A stretch of DNA of 44,226 nt from DATNIC01 sp035604635 (GTDB taxonomy: Bacteria > Vulcanimicrobiota > Vulcanimicrobiia > Vulcanimicrobiales > Vulcanimicrobiaceae): the NCBI GenBank assembly GCA_035604635.1, contig DATNIC010000189.1:1-44226 (forward strand). Reading direction: 5' to 3'. The position numbers and the translations under genes were made by a program. Shown piece after piece: positions 23,439-32,447 of the stretch; the stretch's first letter is position 1, and each line of letters starts with the position of its first letter. The notes beneath the pieces are model-generated. The model was not told the DNA's origin, did not search any database, and was given only the letters and a program-made list of their open reading frames with translations.

Positions 23439-25376
23439 TTACGGAGCGATCGACAACGGTCCCGGCGAGGGGCTAATGCCGGTGATCGAGCGTCCCGCGG
23501 TAAGGGTCGCGCCGGAGATCGAAAACTGATAGACGCCGGTGTTCCCGGATAACCAGAGGCTCGACGTCGGCGAATCCATCGACAGCGCCACGCCGGCGAT
23601 TGCTCCGCCCCCCGGGGCGGTCATCATGGGCGTAACGGTGCCGCCGGATATCGTGAGCAGATATCCCTGCCCCGTCACCGCATAGAGCGTCCCGGTCGTC
23701 GACCCGAAGAACTGCGTGGTCCCGGGTGGGCTACCGACGGATTGATCGGCGATGATCATTGCGCCGCTGCTAAGCGCGCGATAGTCCGCATAGCAGCTTG
23801 ACGTGGTCGACGCGACAAAGACGTTCCCACCTGCGAGCGCCAACGCGTCGACGTTCACATACGAGCTTGTCGATAAGCTGAAAGTCGGCGACGGCGTGAT
23901 CGACGTGCCGCCGAAGGGGAACGTGCCGACGAGCCAATTGCCGCCGTTTTGGTAGCCGGCGTACATCGAGCCCGGGCCGGCCAACAGCGCGGTGACGCCG
24001 TAACCGCTAAAGCCGTTCTCGTTTGCGACCGAGACGATTCCGGTGGTCGACCCGACGCCCAGATAACCAAAGCTATCCCCGACATACAGCCTGCACGCTG
24101 CGTCGAAGGCGACTGACTCCGGCGTCCCGGGACTTGTAACTCCCAACGAGCTCAATGAAGCTGAAGTCCACGGCAAGAACGTAGGACCGCCGATTGAGCC
24201 GCTCGGCGTGACGGTGAAGATATCGATCCCATTCACCGCGTTGATTGTGCCCACGACGGCTACAGCCGCTGCAACGCTCCCGCTCGTGCAAGGCGACGCA
24301 TTCACGGCAGCCATTGCCGTCACTCCGCCTCCCGAAAATGCTTGCGTCTTCCGCGTGCCGCCATGCAGAGCTGCCCTTGCTTGTGAGATGGGTACGCGCG
24401 AGTGCGCTAACGTCAGGCCCGAGGATATCGCGTTCCCGCCGGCCGAGTCCAGCACCGAGAGATACGAGCCCATCGGGTCAATCGCAAAAATGTAGTAGTC
24501 AGGGACGACCTTCACGGTTTGCGCTGCATTCTGCGGCGCCGTATTTGCAGGGAGCGTCGCCGAGGCCGAAATCGTCCCGCCGGTATTCGTGTTGGCCGCG
24601 TAGGTGGCCGTCGTGGAGCCGGTGGCGCTAAACGCCGTGGACGAAAACGCGACGCCCCCGGGTCCGCTCACCACGACCGAGTTTGCGACGGTCGTGGTCG
24701 GCAGTTGGGTGCCGCAAACGTTCACCGGGACAACCTTGATCGGGGTGCTTTGGGCGATACTCAGGTTTTCAAACGGCGACCATTGCACCGTCCCGAGGTA
24801 GCCGGCGCTCGGCAACGACGGAACCGGCGATGCTGAGACGGCGCCTCCGAACGCGACCGGAGCGACCGCAGCGGTGATCGTGTTTGTCCCGTTCTGGGAA
24901 AGATTGACAGTCTGCACCGAGCCGTTCAGCGGTACGAGCGACGGCAGGGCCTGCGGCGCGCGGGCGGACGACAAGCTACAGTTCGGCGGCGGCTCGTAGG
25001 CGCCGAGGATGAACTGGTCCTGTCCAACCGGTGCTTGGACCGTGAGCGTCGTGCTCGCCGGGGCGGGTTGCGGGATGGTAAAGACCTGTTCCGTCGGGGT
25101 GACGGCCGGCGCCGGGAGCGGGATGAACCGAACGCCGACCTGTCGGACGGTCGGATTCAGCGACATCGCCTGGCGACCGGTCGAGGATAAACCTGGGCCG
25201 AACTGCAGCGTGATCTGCGCCGTCGTCATCGGCCGATTCGCCGCGCCGGCTCCGGAGAGGGGCGGCGTGTAGGCGCCGCTCGAGTTCACGCTGCCGCCGG
25301 AACAGCCAGCGACGATAGCGACCGCCCCAATAGGGAGCAGCGCCGAACCCAAACCCGCGTGCGGTTTCGGTGCCAT
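23439..25376 (-). CDS. Surface lipoprotein with Ig-like and propeller-like beta repeats (cassette 2)
   Basis: In this 645-residue protein an N-terminal signal ends in the lipobox VAGC (Cys25). A Pro/Thr/Ser-rich stretch follows, then Ig-like beta segments containing QWSPFENLSIAQSTPIKVVPVNVCG and SGPGGVAFSSTAFSATGSTTATYAA. The C-terminal ~330 residues alternate short strands (CRLYVGDSFGYLGVGS, GSMYAGYQNGGNW, GTLYAVTGQGYLLTIS), suggesting a beta propeller. It is rich in Ser, Thr, Ala, Gly and Val, with many possible O-glycosylation sites. It is paralogous to the protein at 29310-31220, sharing the APK..GLG...PVGAVAIVAGCSG start. Glycosyltransferase genes follow directly. The role is unknown. 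Confidence 0.8.
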   Translation of the reverse strand: MAPKPHAGLGSALLPIGAVAIVAGCSGGSVNSSGAYTPPLSGAGAANRPMTTAQITLQFGPGLSSTGRQAMSLNPTVRQVGVRFIPLPAPAVTPTEQVFTIPQPAPASTTLTVQAPVGQDQFILGAYEPPPNCSLSSARAPQALPSLVPLNGSVQTVNLSQNGTNTITAAVAPVAFGGAVSASPVPSLPSAGYLGTVQWSPFENLSIAQSTPIKVVPVNVCGTQLPTTTVANSVVVSGPGGVAFSSTAFSATGSTTATYAANTNTGGTISASATLPANTAPQNAAQTVKVVPDYYIFAIDPMGSYLSVLDSAGGNAISSGLTLAHSRVPISQARAALHGGTRKTQAFSGGGVTAMAAVNASPCTSGSVAAAVAVVGTINAVNGIDIFTVTPSGSIGGPTFLPWTSASLSSLGVTSPGTPESVAFDAACRLYVGDSFGYLGVGSTTGIVSVANENGFSGYGVTALLAGPGSMYAGYQNGGNWLVGTFPFGGTSITPSPTFSLSTSSYVNVDALALAGGNVFVASTTSSCYADYRALSSGAMIIADQSVGSPPGTTQFFGSTTGTLYAVTGQGYLLTISGGTVTPMMTAPGGGAIAGVALSMDSPTSSLWLSGNTGVYQFSISGATLTAGRSITGISPSPGPLSIAP

Positions 25377-25453
25377 CGTAGAGGCTTATTTGCCTGTCGG
25401 TGTTGGCGCCCTCCAGGCGCCGCGGATTGTGATGTTAGTCCGCATGGCACAAG

Positions 25454-26191
25454 CTATTTTGGAAACTGCCAGCGTTGTTCGGGCGCAGGGAGCCTTCCGG
25501 TCCGTTGCACGTAGTTCAGAATTTCCGCGCGCCGGGCGGCAAGCCGCGGCCTGCCGCTCACCGGATACAGCGCGTCGATCGTCCGCAACGCTTCGATGAC
25601 GCGCGCGTCCACCACGGCGTGAGCGCTCGGCTGCGGCACGACGCAGCGGTGGATCACCGTCACGCGGTCGACATGGACGAAGTCGTCATTTTGCAGCAGC
25701 CGCAGCCACAATGCGTAATCCGAGAGCGGGGAAGGAGCATTGGAGAGCCAGCCGGCGCGTTCGAGCGCCTCGCGGCGGATGAGCGTGCGCGCCGCTCCTG
25801 CGACGAACTCGTCGGCGCCGAGCATCTTGCCGTATTCGACCGGTATCGCTTGCGTGCGCGCGTAGCCCGTGATCCGATCGCCAGCATCAGCGTCGACGAA
25901 CGCAATGAGCCCTTCCGAATAGGCGATCATGTTGCGTGGAATCTCTAGGATTGGGACGAGGCGTTCGAAGTGGTCGGAAAAGAAGACGTCGCCGGCATCG
26001 CAAAGCGCAACGTAGGCACCCTTGGTCGATCGCAGAGCAGCATCGACTGCGGCGCGGGATTCACCCTGATCGACGACGATCGTCTCGACGGACGGATAGC
26101 GTTGGCTCTTGAGCGTTTCGCGCGTGCGCTCCAGCAATTCAGGTCGCGCATGTGCACGGACAACGATCGAAACGAGGGGCTTTTCAGTCAT
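25454..26191 (-). CDS. Stand-alone GT2-like glycosyltransferase with altered acidic motif
   Basis: This 245-residue GT2 domain has no N-terminal partner domain. It begins KPLVSIVVRAHARPELLERTRETLKSQRYPSVETIVVDQG. Where the paralogues have DDDD it has DAGD (Asp65, Asp68). The acceptor region (TLIRREALERAGWLSNAPSPLSDYALWLRLL) matches the paralogues, with SD in place of ED/DD. The altered motif may change metal binding or reduce activity. ATG 26191 overlaps the upstream stop in an ATGA arrangement, so it is translationally coupled to a protein with two copies of the partner domain. I infer that the two proteins may act as a split version of the fused paralogues. It is the last gene of cassette 1, 77 nt before the second lipoprotein. 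Confidence 0.75.
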   Translation of the reverse strand: MTEKPLVSIVVRAHARPELLERTRETLKSQRYPSVETIVVDQGESRAAVDAALRSTKGAYVALCDAGDVFFSDHFERLVPILEIPRNMIAYSEGLIAFVDADAGDRITGYARTQAIPVEYGKMLGADEFVAGAARTLIRREALERAGWLSNAPSPLSDYALWLRLLQNDDFVHVDRVTVIHRCVVPQPSAHAVVDARVIEALRTIDALYPVSGRPRLAARRAEILNYVQRTGRLPAPEQRWQFPK

Positions 26192-27690
26192 GTTCGCGGC
26201 TCCGGAGGCGGGGAATTGAAAGCGGAATGGACGGCATCCGACACACTTTTCTTGTGCCAAGGACGATACGGGTGGACACGCCGCAGAAATTCTCGAGCAC
26301 CGGACGCAGTCGTGACGCAAAGCGGCGCTTGCACGCGCGCGAGGGCACGCGCGGGACCGGGATCGTCGCAGTCCGCGTCGACGATGACGCATGCGCGCGC
26401 TAACGACGGCCCTGCTTCGGCGGGCGAAAGCAGGCCATCCGAGCAGACAACGACGACGCTCCGCTCCGGTTCTTCCAGTGCGCTTAGGATGACTGACAGC
26501 TCCGAGCGCGCCATCCGGGGCGCCCAAATGACGATGCTACCGTCAGGTGGTTCGCGCTGGACTGCTGGGACCGTGTCGTCAAACGACGGGACGAGCACCG
26601 AACGTAGGACCGGCTGCCCGAACTGGGATGCTATGCGTGCTAATTCCAACCACGAGCGCACGACGATGCGCTCCGCTAGGCCGATCAAGTCGCGCATCGC
26701 GTATAGCGCCGGCTCCTCGATCGGCTCAGCGATCGTTCGCAGGTCGGGGACATGAAGCGCCAAGTCGAATGTCTCGCCCGCTTCGCGCAGTCGCACCGCC
26801 TCCGCAAAAACGGCAACCACCGTCTTCGCGGTAGCCAATAGCGTTCGCCGAGGTTCAGCCGTGCTCAGAGGCCGGCGAAGCATCGCCGGCGGGTTCCCAA
26901 GCGCTCGTTGCACCGCGCGCAAAACGTCGCCCCGGTCCCATGGAATGAACAGACTGATCCCGTCGAGGGCTTCCGCAGCCCCACTCCACCAACTCGCCGC
27001 CACGGGAACACCGAGGCGTGCGAACGCGAGGGCATTGCCGGGTTGATGCCTGGGTTCACCGACGGCGACGACAACGGCCGCTCGTGGCAAAATCTCGGCC
27101 GATCGCTCATAGGGCAGAAAAGTCGCCCCGAGGTTCGGAAGCTCGCCCTCGGCGCTAATGATGAACACCGGCCGATGCAGCTCCTCGAGCGCGAGCGCCA
27201 CGACGGCGAGTTCGCGCGCCGGAACAACGGGCGCCCATACGACGACAGCGTCGGGATCATCCGCGCGTGTGAAATCCGGAATGGCTTTGTCGATCGAAGG
27301 GTCGACGAAAACTGGTTCAACCGTAACGCGCAGAAGCGTCTCGAAATAGTATAACTCGCTCCACCCCCGAACGATCACTCCGTCCGCGATGGCCAAGACT
27401 TCGCGAGCCGCTTGCACGAACGCGGGATCGATCTTCACGACCTCGCTCTGCGGCTTGCCATCGACGATGAGCCGCTCCCGTCCCATCGCGTCAACGAGCG
27501 CGAGACGTTCGTCCGGATCCGAAACTCGCTCGAAGAGATCGGCGGCAAAACCCGACCGGATCAGACCAGTCTCAACCCTCGCCAGAAAGCGCGTCCCGGA
27601 GGCTTGGAGCTGTTTTGCCTTCACGAGGGCGTCAATCGCGTGAAGGCGATCTATGACGACGACGTCGATGGGCGGCGCCGATGTCTTCAT
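26188..27690 (-). CDS. Tandem-domain protein of the cassette (two copies of the unnamed Rossmann-like domain, no GT2)
   Basis: This 500-residue protein has two successive copies of the domain fused to GT2 in the paralogues. Copy 1 (~10-285) has EVLAIADGVIVRGWSELYY, PDAVVVWAPVVPARELAVVALALEELHRPVFIISAEG and FIPWDRGDVLRAVQRALG. Copy 2 (~295-490) has AMRDLIGLAERIVVRSWLEL, PDGSIVIWAPRM, SVVVVCSDG, CVIVDADCDDPGPARALARVQAPLCVTTASGAREFL and HPYRPWHKKSVSDAV. The pattern suggests a GT-B-like nucleotide-sugar fold, but no family can be named with confidence. ATG 27690 overlaps the upstream stop (ATGA), and its own stop overlaps the next ATG the same way. Confidence 0.78.
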   Translation of the reverse strand: MKTSAPPIDVVVIDRLHAIDALVKAKQLQASGTRFLARVETGLIRSGFAADLFERVSDPDERLALVDAMGRERLIVDGKPQSEVVKIDPAFVQAAREVLAIADGVIVRGWSELYYFETLLRVTVEPVFVDPSIDKAIPDFTRADDPDAVVVWAPVVPARELAVVALALEELHRPVFIISAEGELPNLGATFLPYERSAEILPRAAVVVAVGEPRHQPGNALAFARLGVPVAASWWSGAAEALDGISLFIPWDRGDVLRAVQRALGNPPAMLRRPLSTAEPRRTLLATAKTVVAVFAEAVRLREAGETFDLALHVPDLRTIAEPIEEPALYAMRDLIGLAERIVVRSWLELARIASQFGQPVLRSVLVPSFDDTVPAVQREPPDGSIVIWAPRMARSELSVILSALEEPERSVVVVCSDGLLSPAEAGPSLARACVIVDADCDDPGPARALARVQAPLCVTTASGAREFLRRVHPYRPWHKKSVSDAVHSAFNSPPPEPRT

Positions 27691-29309
27691 CGATGCCGCG
27701 GCGGCGCAGATTCGATCGAGGCGCGCACTGCGTCGATCATGCTGCGCCTGTGCCAGGGCCGGTACGGATGGACGCCGGTTACGTACTCGCGCGCGCCCGA
27801 TGTCGTCGTGACGCACAACGGTATACCTAGGGATGCCAGGGCACGCGCAGGTCCGGGATCATCGTTGTCTGCGTCGACGACGACGCTCGCTCGTGAAAGC
27901 GCCTCTCGAACCTCGGTTGGCGAAAGCGGGCTTCCATGGCACACGATAACCGCCTCGCGGCCCAGCTCGTCGAGCGCCTCGGTGAGGATCGCTAGCTTTA
28001 CAAGCGGTGTGCGGGGCGCCCAAACTACAACGCTGCCATTGGGGTCCTTACGCTCAATAGCAGGAACAGTGTCGTCGTATGAGGGGACGACTTCGACCCG
28101 CTGCGGCAACGTCGCGAACTGATACGTGATCCGCTCCCACTCCGTCCACGAACGCACGATCAAGCGATCGGCCAGGCCCATCAAATCGCGCATCGCTTGG
28201 AGAACCGGTAGACCGACGGCGAGCAGCGTTTCAATTTTCTCGCCACGGATCGTGTAGTCGTTTCGACCGATCGCATCCAAAGCATTGCGGCGTCGACTGC
28301 GGTCTCGCACCTCAACGCAAACCTCTCCGGCGACGGCAATCGCGACTCCCGTGCGACGTTCCGGAAAGCGCAGAGCGAGGTCGAATTCGATCCCCTCTTC
28401 GCGTAGCCGCACGGCCTGCGCGAACATTTCGAAGATATTTTCCGGCGTGGCGGTCAAGACGCGACGTGTAGAGACGGCGCGATCCGGCCGAAAGCTCGGC
28501 GAATGAGAGCCGAGCGCACGTTGCACGGCTCGTAAAATATCGGCACGATCCCACGGAATAAACGAGCTCACGCCGTCAAGTAATTCGAAGGCACCGGTCG
28601 ACCAGCTCACCGCGAGCGGAAAGCCGCGGCGCGCAAACTCGAGCGCGTTCCCCGGCTGCGAACGCGACGCATCGACGATGACACGGGCAAGAGGCAATAC
28701 GGCTTCGGCTCGTTCGTACGGCACGAAGCCCGCCCGCATGGCGGGCGCATCACCGCCGGAACAAACCACGTAGACTGCTAGATGCAGCTCTTCGAGGGCG
28801 AATGCGATGAGCGCAAGTTCGCGCGCGGGTGCAAGCGGTGCCCACACGACGACGGCATCGGGACGCTCGGCACGCGTGAACGACGGGATCGGGCAGTCGG
28901 TCGACGGCTCGACGAAAAACGGTTCGACCGTGACGCTGAGCGCCTGTTCCAGACGATAGTGTTCGATCCAACTACGGACTACGACGCCGTCGGAGAGTGC
29001 CAGAATCTCGCGCGTGGTTTGAATCAAACGCGGATCGACCTTTGAAAGGTCTCGCTGCGATTTTCCGTCGATAACGAGTTCCTCGCGCGCGAGCGCGTCA
29101 AGCGCACCGACGCGCTCGTCGATGTCGTTGAACTGCTCGAGCAGCTTCCCGCCGGTCGCGACGGCAAATGGCGAACGGGCTCGGATCGGTTCTAGCTTTG
29201 CGACAAAGCGCGTCCCGCTCTGAAGCAGGCGCTTTGCTTCGACCAGAGCGTCGAGGGGCCGGTTCGGGTCGATCTCAAGCGTCCTCGATGCGAGCGAGGC
29301 GGCGCTCAC
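27687..29309 (-). CDS. Tandem-domain protein paralogue of the cassette (two copies of the unnamed domain)
   Basis: This 540-residue protein is closely related to its downstream neighbour. Copy 1 (~15-285) has REILALSDGVVVRSWIEHY, PDAVVVWAPLAPARELALIAFALEELH and FIPWDRADILRAVQRALG. Copy 2 (~300-535) has MFAQAVRLREEGIEFDLALRFPERRTG, AMRDLMGLADRLIVRSWTEWERI, PNGSVVVWAPRTP, VVVDADNDDPGPARALASLGIPLCVTTTSGAREYV and HPYRPWHRRSMIDAV. The GTG start directly follows the lipoprotein stop (TAGGTG), so translation of the two is tightly linked. Function unknown; a role in sugar transfer or as a scaffold for the GT2 protein is inferred from context. Confidence 0.78.
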   Translation of the reverse strand: MSAASLASRTLEIDPNRPLDALVEAKRLLQSGTRFVAKLEPIRARSPFAVATGGKLLEQFNDIDERVGALDALAREELVIDGKSQRDLSKVDPRLIQTTREILALSDGVVVRSWIEHYRLEQALSVTVEPFFVEPSTDCPIPSFTRAERPDAVVVWAPLAPARELALIAFALEELHLAVYVVCSGGDAPAMRAGFVPYERAEAVLPLARVIVDASRSQPGNALEFARRGFPLAVSWSTGAFELLDGVSSFIPWDRADILRAVQRALGSHSPSFRPDRAVSTRRVLTATPENIFEMFAQAVRLREEGIEFDLALRFPERRTGVAIAVAGEVCVEVRDRSRRRNALDAIGRNDYTIRGEKIETLLAVGLPVLQAMRDLMGLADRLIVRSWTEWERITYQFATLPQRVEVVPSYDDTVPAIERKDPNGSVVVWAPRTPLVKLAILTEALDELGREAVIVCHGSPLSPTEVREALSRASVVVDADNDDPGPARALASLGIPLCVTTTSGAREYVTGVHPYRPWHRRSMIDAVRASIESAPPRHR

Positions 29310-31220
29310 CTACGGGGCGATCGCGAGATTTGAGGCGGAGATAGTAGTGGGATGGAACGACGCCACGGGCGCTGCCGATGCATTCGGGATCGGAAGCGAG
29401 TAGGCATAGCAAACGTTGTTGCTCCACCCGGTTGTCCAGAGCGTCGAATTCGTAGCGTCCTTACTGAGGGCGACGCCATAAAAGCAGTTGGCGCCGGATG
29501 GAGCCGAGAGGGCCTGCGCCGAGCTCACCGAGAGCGGATTGGCAAAATTCAAGGTATTGTTGTAGTAGTCGACCGCATACAGGCCGTTCGGGCTCCCGGA
29601 CACTTGCATGAGATTACCGCTCGTCCCGAACGAGCTGATTGTTCCCGTACCATTCAAGGCTGTGAACAGGCAGTTGCCCCCCATGCTGTACCCGGCATAC
29701 ACATTCCCGCCCGCAAGTGCGAGGCTGGCGTTGTCCATCCAGCCGCTGACGCTTCCCGCGCTTGCGAAGACATTCCCGGATATCGTCGCCGTCGTTGAAC
29801 CGAGCGGATACGTGCCGACGAAATAGCTGCCGAAATTGCCCGCGATGTAGAGCGTATTGTTCGCCACGAGGAACGTGTCGAATGAATGCCCACCTACGAA
29901 CGTGTCGTAGTTGGGGTTCATTGTCAGGCTTGGGCTGCCCGATCCGACGTTTTGCACGACTCCCAAGTAGCCAAGCGAATCGCCCACGTACGCAGTGCAG
30001 TTTGCGTCGATCGCGACGGCGCTCGGAGACGTGCCGCTTGGCTGCCATTGCAACACGGCAGGCGCCGACACAGCCCCACTCTGCGATACCGTAACGATCT
30101 CAACGGCACCGTTACTGTAGCCGCCGAGGTAGCCGACGAAGACGCCGGCCGCCGCGAAATTTGCACCGGGGCAGGTCGATGCGCCGGTTGCAGCCATCGC
30201 GTACACATTGCCGCTGAGCGTTTGCGTTCGCCGCGTGGCTGATGTACTACGACGCGAACCGGCGGCAGGCCGAACCCGTTTCGGTGCCGTCTGCACCTGA
30301 CGTGCCGTAGCGAGTGATTGCGTCGACCCGACTTGGCTGCCGCGAAGTGCGTCGAAGACTGCAACCGACGAACCGCTGGTCGCGAAAATGTAGTAATCCG
30401 GTTGGAGCGCAATCGTCGTGTTCGGCGGCGGCGACACGACGCTGACACCCGACGGCAAGAACGTGCCGGTCGTTGTGACCGTGCCGATGCTATTCGATCC
30501 GGCGGCGTAGGTCGCGGTCGCGCTGCCTGCGGCGCTCACGTTCGGGAAGGACGAGCCGGCCGGACCGTTGATGACGACTGCGTTGCCGGTCGAACCTGAG
30601 ATCGTGTTGCCGAACGCATCGAACGGCGTGACTTGCAGCGTCGCCGTCTGGCTCGATGGAAAGTTTTCGAACGGGCTCCATTGCGAAGCGGAGATCATCC
30701 CGCCGCCGCCGGTCACCATAATCTGCGCGCCGTAGGCGGCCGGCAACAGCGTCATCGAAAGCGTGTTCGCGCCGTTCGCGCTGAGCGTCGCATTTTGGAT
30801 CGCCATGTCGAGCGGCGCGCGAGTGCTTCCGGCCGCGTTGCCGTAGGCGCTCACGGTGATCGTATCAGCGCCGGACGTCCCGGTGACCGTCAGGGTCGTG
30901 CTCGTCGGGACTGGTCCGGCAGTAATCGCAAATGACGTTTCCGTCGGCGTCGCGGCTGGTGCCGGGGACGGGACGATGCGGACGCCGAGCGTGTTCGTCG
31001 CCGAGTTGATCGTCTTCGGCGATCGCAGCAGCGCAGAGGAGGCTGCGGGGATCGTGAGCGTGATCTGGACCGTTGCCGGCGGACGGCCCGCGGGCGGGAT
31101 GTAGACCGCCTGCCCGCCGGGCCCCGAAGTCGCGCCCCCGCCCGAGCAGCCGGCTACGATTGCGACCGCTCCAACGGGTAAAAAAGCCGCGCCTAGACCA
31201 CCCTCAGATTTCGGTGCCAC
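29310..31220 (-). CDS. Surface lipoprotein with Ig-like and propeller-like beta repeats (cassette 1)
   Basis: This 636-residue paralogue of the lipoprotein at 23439-25376 has the same lipobox (VAGC, Cys25 from GTG 31220). It also has the same Ig-like segment (ASQWSPFENFPSSQTATLQVTPFDAFGN, INGPAGSSFPNVSAAGSATATYAAGS) and the motif PDYYIFATSGSSVAVFD before the C-terminal repeats (CTAYVGDSLGYLGVVQN, NTLYIAGNFGSYFVGTYPLGS, NGLYAVDYYNNTLNF). GTG 31220 was chosen because VAPKSEGGLG aligns with MAPKPHAGLG of the paralogue. It is rich in Ser, Thr, Asn and Gly. It heads a four-gene run in which each following gene overlaps or abuts the one before, and it is divergent from an ATP-grasp gene 105 nt away. 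Confidence 0.8.
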   Translation of the reverse strand: MAPKSEGGLGAAFLPVGAVAIVAGCSGGGATSGPGGQAVYIPPAGRPPATVQITLTIPAASSALLRSPKTINSATNTLGVRIVPSPAPAATPTETSFAITAGPVPTSTTLTVTGTSGADTITVSAYGNAAGSTRAPLDMAIQNATLSANGANTLSMTLLPAAYGAQIMVTGGGGMISASQWSPFENFPSSQTATLQVTPFDAFGNTISGSTGNAVVINGPAGSSFPNVSAAGSATATYAAGSNSIGTVTTTGTFLPSGVSVVSPPPNTTIALQPDYYIFATSGSSVAVFDALRGSQVGSTQSLATARQVQTAPKRVRPAAGSRRSTSATRRTQTLSGNVYAMAATGASTCPGANFAAAGVFVGYLGGYSNGAVEIVTVSQSGAVSAPAVLQWQPSGTSPSAVAIDANCTAYVGDSLGYLGVVQNVGSGSPSLTMNPNYDTFVGGHSFDTFLVANNTLYIAGNFGSYFVGTYPLGSTTATISGNVFASAGSVSGWMDNASLALAGGNVYAGYSMGGNCLFTALNGTGTISSFGTSGNLMQVSGSPNGLYAVDYYNNTLNFANPLSVSSAQALSAPSGANCFYGVALSKDATNSTLWTTGWSNNVCYAYSLPIPNASAAPVASFHPTTISASNLAIAP

Positions 31221-31325
31221 GGTACCCCGGTTTATTGGCCTAGGACGGCGCCCGACCTTTCGCGACGGTCGAGCGGCCAACTATCTGCAAGCCATCTCAC
31301 CTCTCATCCGGAAGAACTGTGACGC
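31221..31325. other. 105-nt divergent intergenic region of cassette 1 and the ATP-grasp gene
   Basis: Promoters for both directions must lie here or inside the flanking 5' ends, but I cannot pick convincing -35/-10 pairs. GGAAGAA near 31310 probably serves the plus-strand TTG start. Confidence 0.4.
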
Positions 31326-32447
31326 TTGTCAACTCAGCTTGGTGCGCGCGTCCTCATCGCCAGCGTCTTCGATTGGTGGTCGACCTACCGCGCGGTGCAG
31401 ATCCTCGGTCGAGCCGGAGCGCAGGTCGAGACGCTCGGCGATCCGACCCTGACCTTCACTCGATCGCGCTTCGTCTCACGCGCGATCGCCGCGTCGCGAC
31501 AGCCGGCTGAGATCGCGGCAACGCTCGAAGCGCAGCTCGAGCGCGAGCGCTACGACTGGGTCATCGTTGCCGACGACGTGCTCTTCACGTACCTTGGCTC
31601 GCTGCCGAATCCGTGGTGGGTACGTCCATGGTTTCCCGTCGCTCCCGGGAGTCGCGCTTTCGCTTTTGCGACGTCGAAGCTCGCGTTCCCGCAGATTTGT
31701 CGCGATGCCGGACTTCCGGTTCCCGAGTTCGCGCTCGCCCGAACCCTCGAGCACGCGCTCGACGCGGCGCGTTCGTTCGGTTACCCCGTCATTGGAAAGA
31801 CGGCTTTCGGTTTTGCAGGACGCGCCGTTACGCGCCTCGAGAATGCGAGGGCGCTACAGGCGTGGTGGCAGGGCCTTCAGCCGCCGGCGATCGTCCAGCG
31901 CTTCATCGTCGGCCGCTACGCGACGACGGAGATGCTTTTCGACCGCGGAAAGCCGCGCGCGTATTTCTCATCCATTCGAAGCAACTTTTGGCCGACACCG
32001 TTAGGGACGTCGGCCACGCGAACGCTCGCAAATCCGCCGGGGATTGACCGCATCGTGGAACTGCTGGGGACCGTGACGGAGATGGACGGCTTCTGCAATA
32101 TCTGCTGGATTTGGGGCGACGACGGGGTTCCATACCTCTCTGAATTCAATCCCCGCCCGACGCCCGGGTATTTGCTCCATCCCACGATCCGCGACATGCT
32201 GGTCGCAGCGGTGCGCGATCGTTTTGCCGCGGCACCGCATAACGTCCGTACCATAACGGAGCTCAGCCAGACGATCCAGCAATTCCCGGAGCACTTCGCC
32301 TTCGCAGCGACGAACGGCGGTTTCCGGCGTTGGTGCGAGGCATTTGCCTCGATAGGGAACGCACCGCTCGACGAGCCGGCGCTCGCGTTAGCTCAGGCGC
32401 GAGCAGCGATCAAATTGGGACGCGAGATGCGCCGAAGACCGCCCTAA
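31326..32447 (+). CDS. ATP-grasp-fold protein
   Basis: In this 373-residue protein the N-terminal part resembles a pre-ATP-grasp domain (RVLIASVFDWWSTYRAVQILGRAGAQVETLG). The ATP-grasp core follows: SKLAFPQICRDAGLPVPEF, SFGYPVIGKTAFGFAGRAV with the ATP-binding Lys, IVQRFIVGRYATTEMLF, and the metal-binding end PYLSEFNPRPTPGYLL (Glu and Asn). Members join a carboxylate to an amine or thiol, or carboxylate a biotin-like substrate; which one cannot be said. Start TTG 31326, with GGAAGAA about 10 nt before it, is the only reasonable one. It is divergent from cassette 1, which might place it in the same surface pathway. It ends with a 4-nt tail overlap with the oxidoreductase gene. Confidence 0.8.
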   Translation: MSTQLGARVLIASVFDWWSTYRAVQILGRAGAQVETLGDPTLTFTRSRFVSRAIAASRQPAEIAATLEAQLERERYDWVIVADDVLFTYLGSLPNPWWVRPWFPVAPGSRAFAFATSKLAFPQICRDAGLPVPEFALARTLEHALDAARSFGYPVIGKTAFGFAGRAVTRLENARALQAWWQGLQPPAIVQRFIVGRYATTEMLFDRGKPRAYFSSIRSNFWPTPLGTSATRTLANPPGIDRIVELLGTVTEMDGFCNICWIWGDDGVPYLSEFNPRPTPGYLLHPTIRDMLVAAVRDRFAAAPHNVRTITELSQTIQQFPEHFAFAATNGGFRRWCEAFASIGNAPLDEPALALAQARAAIKLGREMRRRPP

